This document shows, in pieces, positions 62,201 through 64,000 of a stretch of 64,000 bases of DNA. The translations under genes were made by a program, and so were the position numbers. Position 1 is the stretch's first letter. Each line of letters opens with the position of its first letter. The notes under the pieces are model-generated. The model was not told the origin of the DNA. It did not search any database and saw nothing but the letters and a program-made list of their open reading frames with translations. Origin of the DNA: Chamaecrista fasciculata (taxonomy: Eukaryota > Streptophyta > Magnoliopsida > Fabales > Fabaceae); the NCBI GenBank assembly GCA_003254925.1, contig QANZ01052092.1, forward strand, positions 32,638 to 96,637, read 5' to 3'.

Positions 62201-62662
62201 TCTGTAGAAAACCAATATAACAAATTAGAAGAACATCATCTCATCCAGTTAAAATTCTATTTACCTATGCAGTTAGCTGCAGAGAATCCTAAGGTTGAAG
62301 CTTTTCTTAAAGGCAATCATTTAGGGAATCTTGCGAAAGCCCATGTGACTCTTGCCCACAAGAGAGGTCATGGTGTGAAAGCCGTGGCGGACTATGGCGC
62401 ATTCTTGCATGAAAAGGTCCCGGTGGAGTTGAAAGCGCTGCTCTTCTCAGATAAAATGGCTGCATTGGAAGCTTTTCCGGGTTCTGTGGAAGGTGAGAAG
62501 ATAGTCTCTAAAAACTCGTGGCCTCATGCCACTTTATGGACTGCAGAAGGGGTAGCAGCGAAGGAAGCCAACACGTTGCCTGAGCTGCATACGCAGGGCA
62601 AAGCGAGTCGCATTGACTTCAATCCTCCAGTCACTATAACTGGCATTGTGGAATTTTTTTGA
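44236..62662 (+). CDS. RNL: Plant tRNA ligase RNL (ligase-kinase-phosphodiesterase)
   Basis: Join 44236..44421, 44785..45213, 46695..46745, 46892..46974, 47998..48097, 48610..48688, 49270..49393, 49819..49925, 50837..50965, 51259..51323, 51421..51585, 53212..53372, 53789..53820, 54573..54736, 54886..54965, 55848..55913, 56072..56361, 56693..56800, 57073..57170, 57702..57762, 58724..58800, 58896..58967, 59051..59127, 60499..60579, 61261..61363, 61491..61649, 62273..62662. It has 27 exons and 1178 aa, with every junction in phase. Residues 1-57 are Ser-rich and transit-peptide-like; a second in-frame ATG is at 44407 (residue 58). Ligase motif KHSG has nucleophile Lys226; the kinase P-loop is GIPGSAKS (771-778); the 2H phosphodiesterase motifs are HVTL (1073) and HATL (1134). 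It seals tRNA exons after intron removal and, by family knowledge, IRE1-cut bZIP60 mRNA. Introns 2, 4 and 11 contain LTR-element sequence; intron 11's acceptor is rebuilt by one. Confidence 0.97.
45342..46400 (+). mobile_element. Intact TRIM (miniature LTR retrotransposon) in RNL intron 2
   Basis: Two LTRs of 325 bp (45342-45666 and 46076-46400), each TGTTAGGATT...AATCCTAACA, differ at about two bases. The primer-binding site TGGTATCAGAGC (45668-45679, initiator tRNA-Met) follows the 5' LTR, and the polypurine tract AAGGGAGGAAA (46065-46075) precedes the 3' LTR. The 5-bp target duplication AAATG is at 45337-45341 and 46401-46405. The 409-bp interior codes for nothing, so it must borrow proteins. 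Young, with all cis signals intact; same family as 5219-5946. Confidence 0.96.
47324..47470 (+). mobile_element. LTR fragment in RNL intron 4
   Basis: TGTTAGAATTTC at 47324, a TATAAATAGGCC motif (47370-47381), and a decayed primer site TTATCAGAGCC (47455-47465) are arranged as in an LTR and the start of the interior. The rest of the element and the second LTR were not found. Confidence 0.5.
52005..53206 (-). mobile_element. TRIM-like LTR element at the RNL intron 11 splice acceptor
   Basis: LTRs are at 52005-52168 (164 bp) and 53049-53206 (158 bp), both TGTTGAAATT...TTCTAACA. They differ by a 6-bp indel and about five substitutions. The minus-strand orientation is shown by CTCCCCCTCAAG (52169-52180, inverse of a polypurine tract) and GCTCTGATACCA (53037-53048, inverse of the tRNA-Met primer site). 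The 5-bp target duplication CTCAG is at 52000-52004 and 53207-53211. The second copy supplies the AG used to splice exon 12. The 880-bp interior is non-coding. Confidence 0.95.
52240..52535. repeat. Three tandem units of about 90-100 bp inside the intron 11 element
   Basis: The block 'agtgatggcttgtgttct ... gagtctcag ... ctctcttt ... agagcttgtactc ... acctcagaggcc' is repeated three times with small changes. It holds no reading frame and belongs to the element's interior. Confidence 0.75.
53207..53211 (+). promoter_or_regulatory. Transposon-restored 3' splice site of RNL intron 11
   Basis: CTCAG here is the second copy of the target duplication and ends directly at exon 12 (53212). The likely branch point CTAAC (53173-53177) and the pyrimidine-rich stretch before the AG lie in the LTR. 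Confidence 0.85.
58245..58610. repeat. Probable LTR-type fragment in RNL intron 20
   Basis: This part of the 961-bp intron is GC-richer and reads like a retroelement leader ('cttggctttcgagaggccaag', 'gattgggccattagtccctgggcc'). No terminal repeats or target duplication were identified. Confidence 0.3.
59391..59526. repeat. Two 68-bp imperfect tandem units in RNL intron 23
   Basis: 'acttgagcagagtataaaag...acagatagtcgaattcccacac' is followed at once by 'acttgagtgggtatataag...gcagatagttgaattcccatac'. Probably a short piece of a dispersed repeat; the following sequence (to about 59680) resembles 17550-17640. Confidence 0.5.
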
Positions 62663-64000
62663 ATCTCTTTTGCCATTCATTTCTTTCTAAAAAAGTAACC
62701 ATAGACTAGATATAGATAATATGCATAGCCAATGCTGATTAGTTAACTTGCATTGGATATTAGAGAATGGGGAGAGATGATGGAGAAGATTTTGTAGAAG
62801 CTCGCAATTTCTCTGGACGATTTTTCCACTGTAGTTGTAGAGCATATACTTGTTTATAATAAGAGGGAAAGGTAACATTATGCTCAATTCTTTCGTCCAT
62901 GGCCCATGCCATAATTATAATAGAATGAAAAAAAGCTGCTTTTTGGTTAGCCTTGTAAATTAGTTATTGAACCTAGACCCAACTCTTTCAACGGATCACT
63001 TGATGGACCTGGTTTGATCCTCACTGTACAATGCTATTTAAGAATTTAAGTTGTTTGATTATATGTCAATCCTCACCAGTTAGAGTTCTTCGTATTTTAT
63101 AAAAGAACTGAAAGTGAATATTATATATATATATATATGATTTTAGTGTATTATATAAAAAGAAAAGTAAAGTAAATGGGTTACATAAAAATTTAAATTG
63201 TATTAAGAGCTCCTGAGTTTTCAGTCGAAGGTAGAAAACACTTGTGAATTTTAAGAGTTTTTCAATTTCGTACATTTAAGATCTTTAAATTTTGAAACTT
63301 GATAGACCGATTAGTTTTATTGAATAGTATATTTGAGCTTTAAAAAAAAATAGGCTATTTAGGAGTTCTTAATTAGCAAAATTGAAAATTCATGAATATT
63401 TTCTGCTCCAACCTTAACACTTCGGAGATTTTAGTATAATTTAATCTTAAAATGGAGTGTATAGTAGGTTAAGACGGGATTCAACCCATAATAATCTACT
63501 AGACTATTATACCATTACAGTTTAAATATCTAAACAGTACTATTGAGGACACGCAAAGTATGATCACCAACATTAAATATCAGAACAAAGATTCCAGTCC
63601 AGTTGGGGTGATTTTACTTGATTATATTTCAGTGATAAATTATTATAAAATTGTCTAAACATTGTCATATCATAGACTCATAGCTCAAACTATTGATGCC
63701 ACATACACAATGTCAAATGATTATGTTGGGACTACAAGAGAAAATAAGAAAAAAATAGACAAGAAATAAAAATATTAGTAAAGACGGACTGCGTGGTATT
63801 TGGCCGAGGCACGGATATCTCGCTTTCTTTAAGGTAATTCACGCCCTCCACGGGTAGAAACTTTGTCTATAACCCCGGTGTAGTGGTACACGGACGCGTC
63901 ACCCCCAGGATACAACGGTCAAATACTCGCCTTTTTGAGTCTACAACTTCTACACAAAGAAGTAGACAGGACTCTACTCCCACACTTTTTCTCTACCCAA
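62663..64000. other. 3' region of RNL and spacer to window end
   Basis: The presumed RNL 3' UTR is followed by AT-rich sequence with a (TA)n run near 63123. From about 63720 the sequence changes to a GC-richer block ('ggccgaggcacggatatctc', 'cacggacgcgtcacccccagg') that looks like the start of an LTR-type repeat running off the window. No gene seen. Confidence 0.4.

Noticed and set aside
1..64000. CRISPR arrays, rRNA, tRNA genes, bacterial-type operons
   Set aside because: None seen; the only tRNA-like sequences are SINE heads and LTR primer sites, and the DNA is plant nuclear.

Overview
The window is nuclear DNA from a dicot plant. Its genes are split by AT-rich GT-AG introns, their closest recalled relatives are Arabidopsis families, and the spaces between genes are packed with plant-type transposons (MULE-type elements and MITEs, Stowaway, TRIMs, a SINE, a LINE remnant, Helitron-like ends and a Ty3/gypsy element). 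I cannot name the species. Assembly gaps lie at 4274-4291 and 24539-24672. Single-N joins lie at 5364, 5665, 13530, 33710 and 43757, and three of them (5364, 5665, 33710) fall in or beside duplicated repeat sequence.

Four host genes are supported, all on the + strand. (1) 650-4673: a TET3/TET4-type tetraspanin, two exons, 285 aa, with a TE-rich 3.2 kb intron. (2) 13993-15276: a class I LOB-domain transcription factor (LBD1/LBD11 type), two exons, 229 aa. (3) 38293-42420: a membrane-anchored alpha/beta hydrolase, six exons, 513 aa. (4) 44236-62662: the multidomain plant tRNA ligase RNL, 27 exons, 1178 aa, with ligase, kinase and cyclic phosphodiesterase motifs all intact. From memory, LBD1 and RNL are neighbouring loci in Arabidopsis; here they are about 29 kb apart, with the hydrolase gene and many transposons between them.

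The rest is mostly mobile DNA. From 4.7 to 13.8 kb there is a degraded reverse-strand TRIM and three MITEs, two of them flanked by 9-bp direct repeats and one of those interrupted by a Stowaway. From 15.3 to 34.9 kb there is a SINE, a tandem pair of Helitron-like 3' ends, a Pack-MULE carrying a laccase fragment, a young but disabled Ty3/gypsy element, a 2 kb MULE-like element invaded by smaller MITEs, and a LINE remnant. From 37.0 to 37.8 kb two MITEs sit just upstream of the hydrolase gene.

The most striking feature is in the tRNA ligase gene. A 1.2 kb TRIM-like LTR element (52005-53206) inserted exactly at the 3' splice site of intron 11. Its 5-bp target duplication (CTCAG) recreated the acceptor AG on the far side, so splicing of this probably essential gene now appears to depend on LTR sequence for the branch point and pyrimidine tract. 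A second, nearly intact TRIM with LTRs about 99% identical sits in intron 2. Also notable are the Pack-MULE foldback with the laccase fragment (19864-21209) and two in-frame start codons of RNL that bracket a Ser-rich, transit-peptide-like N-terminus.
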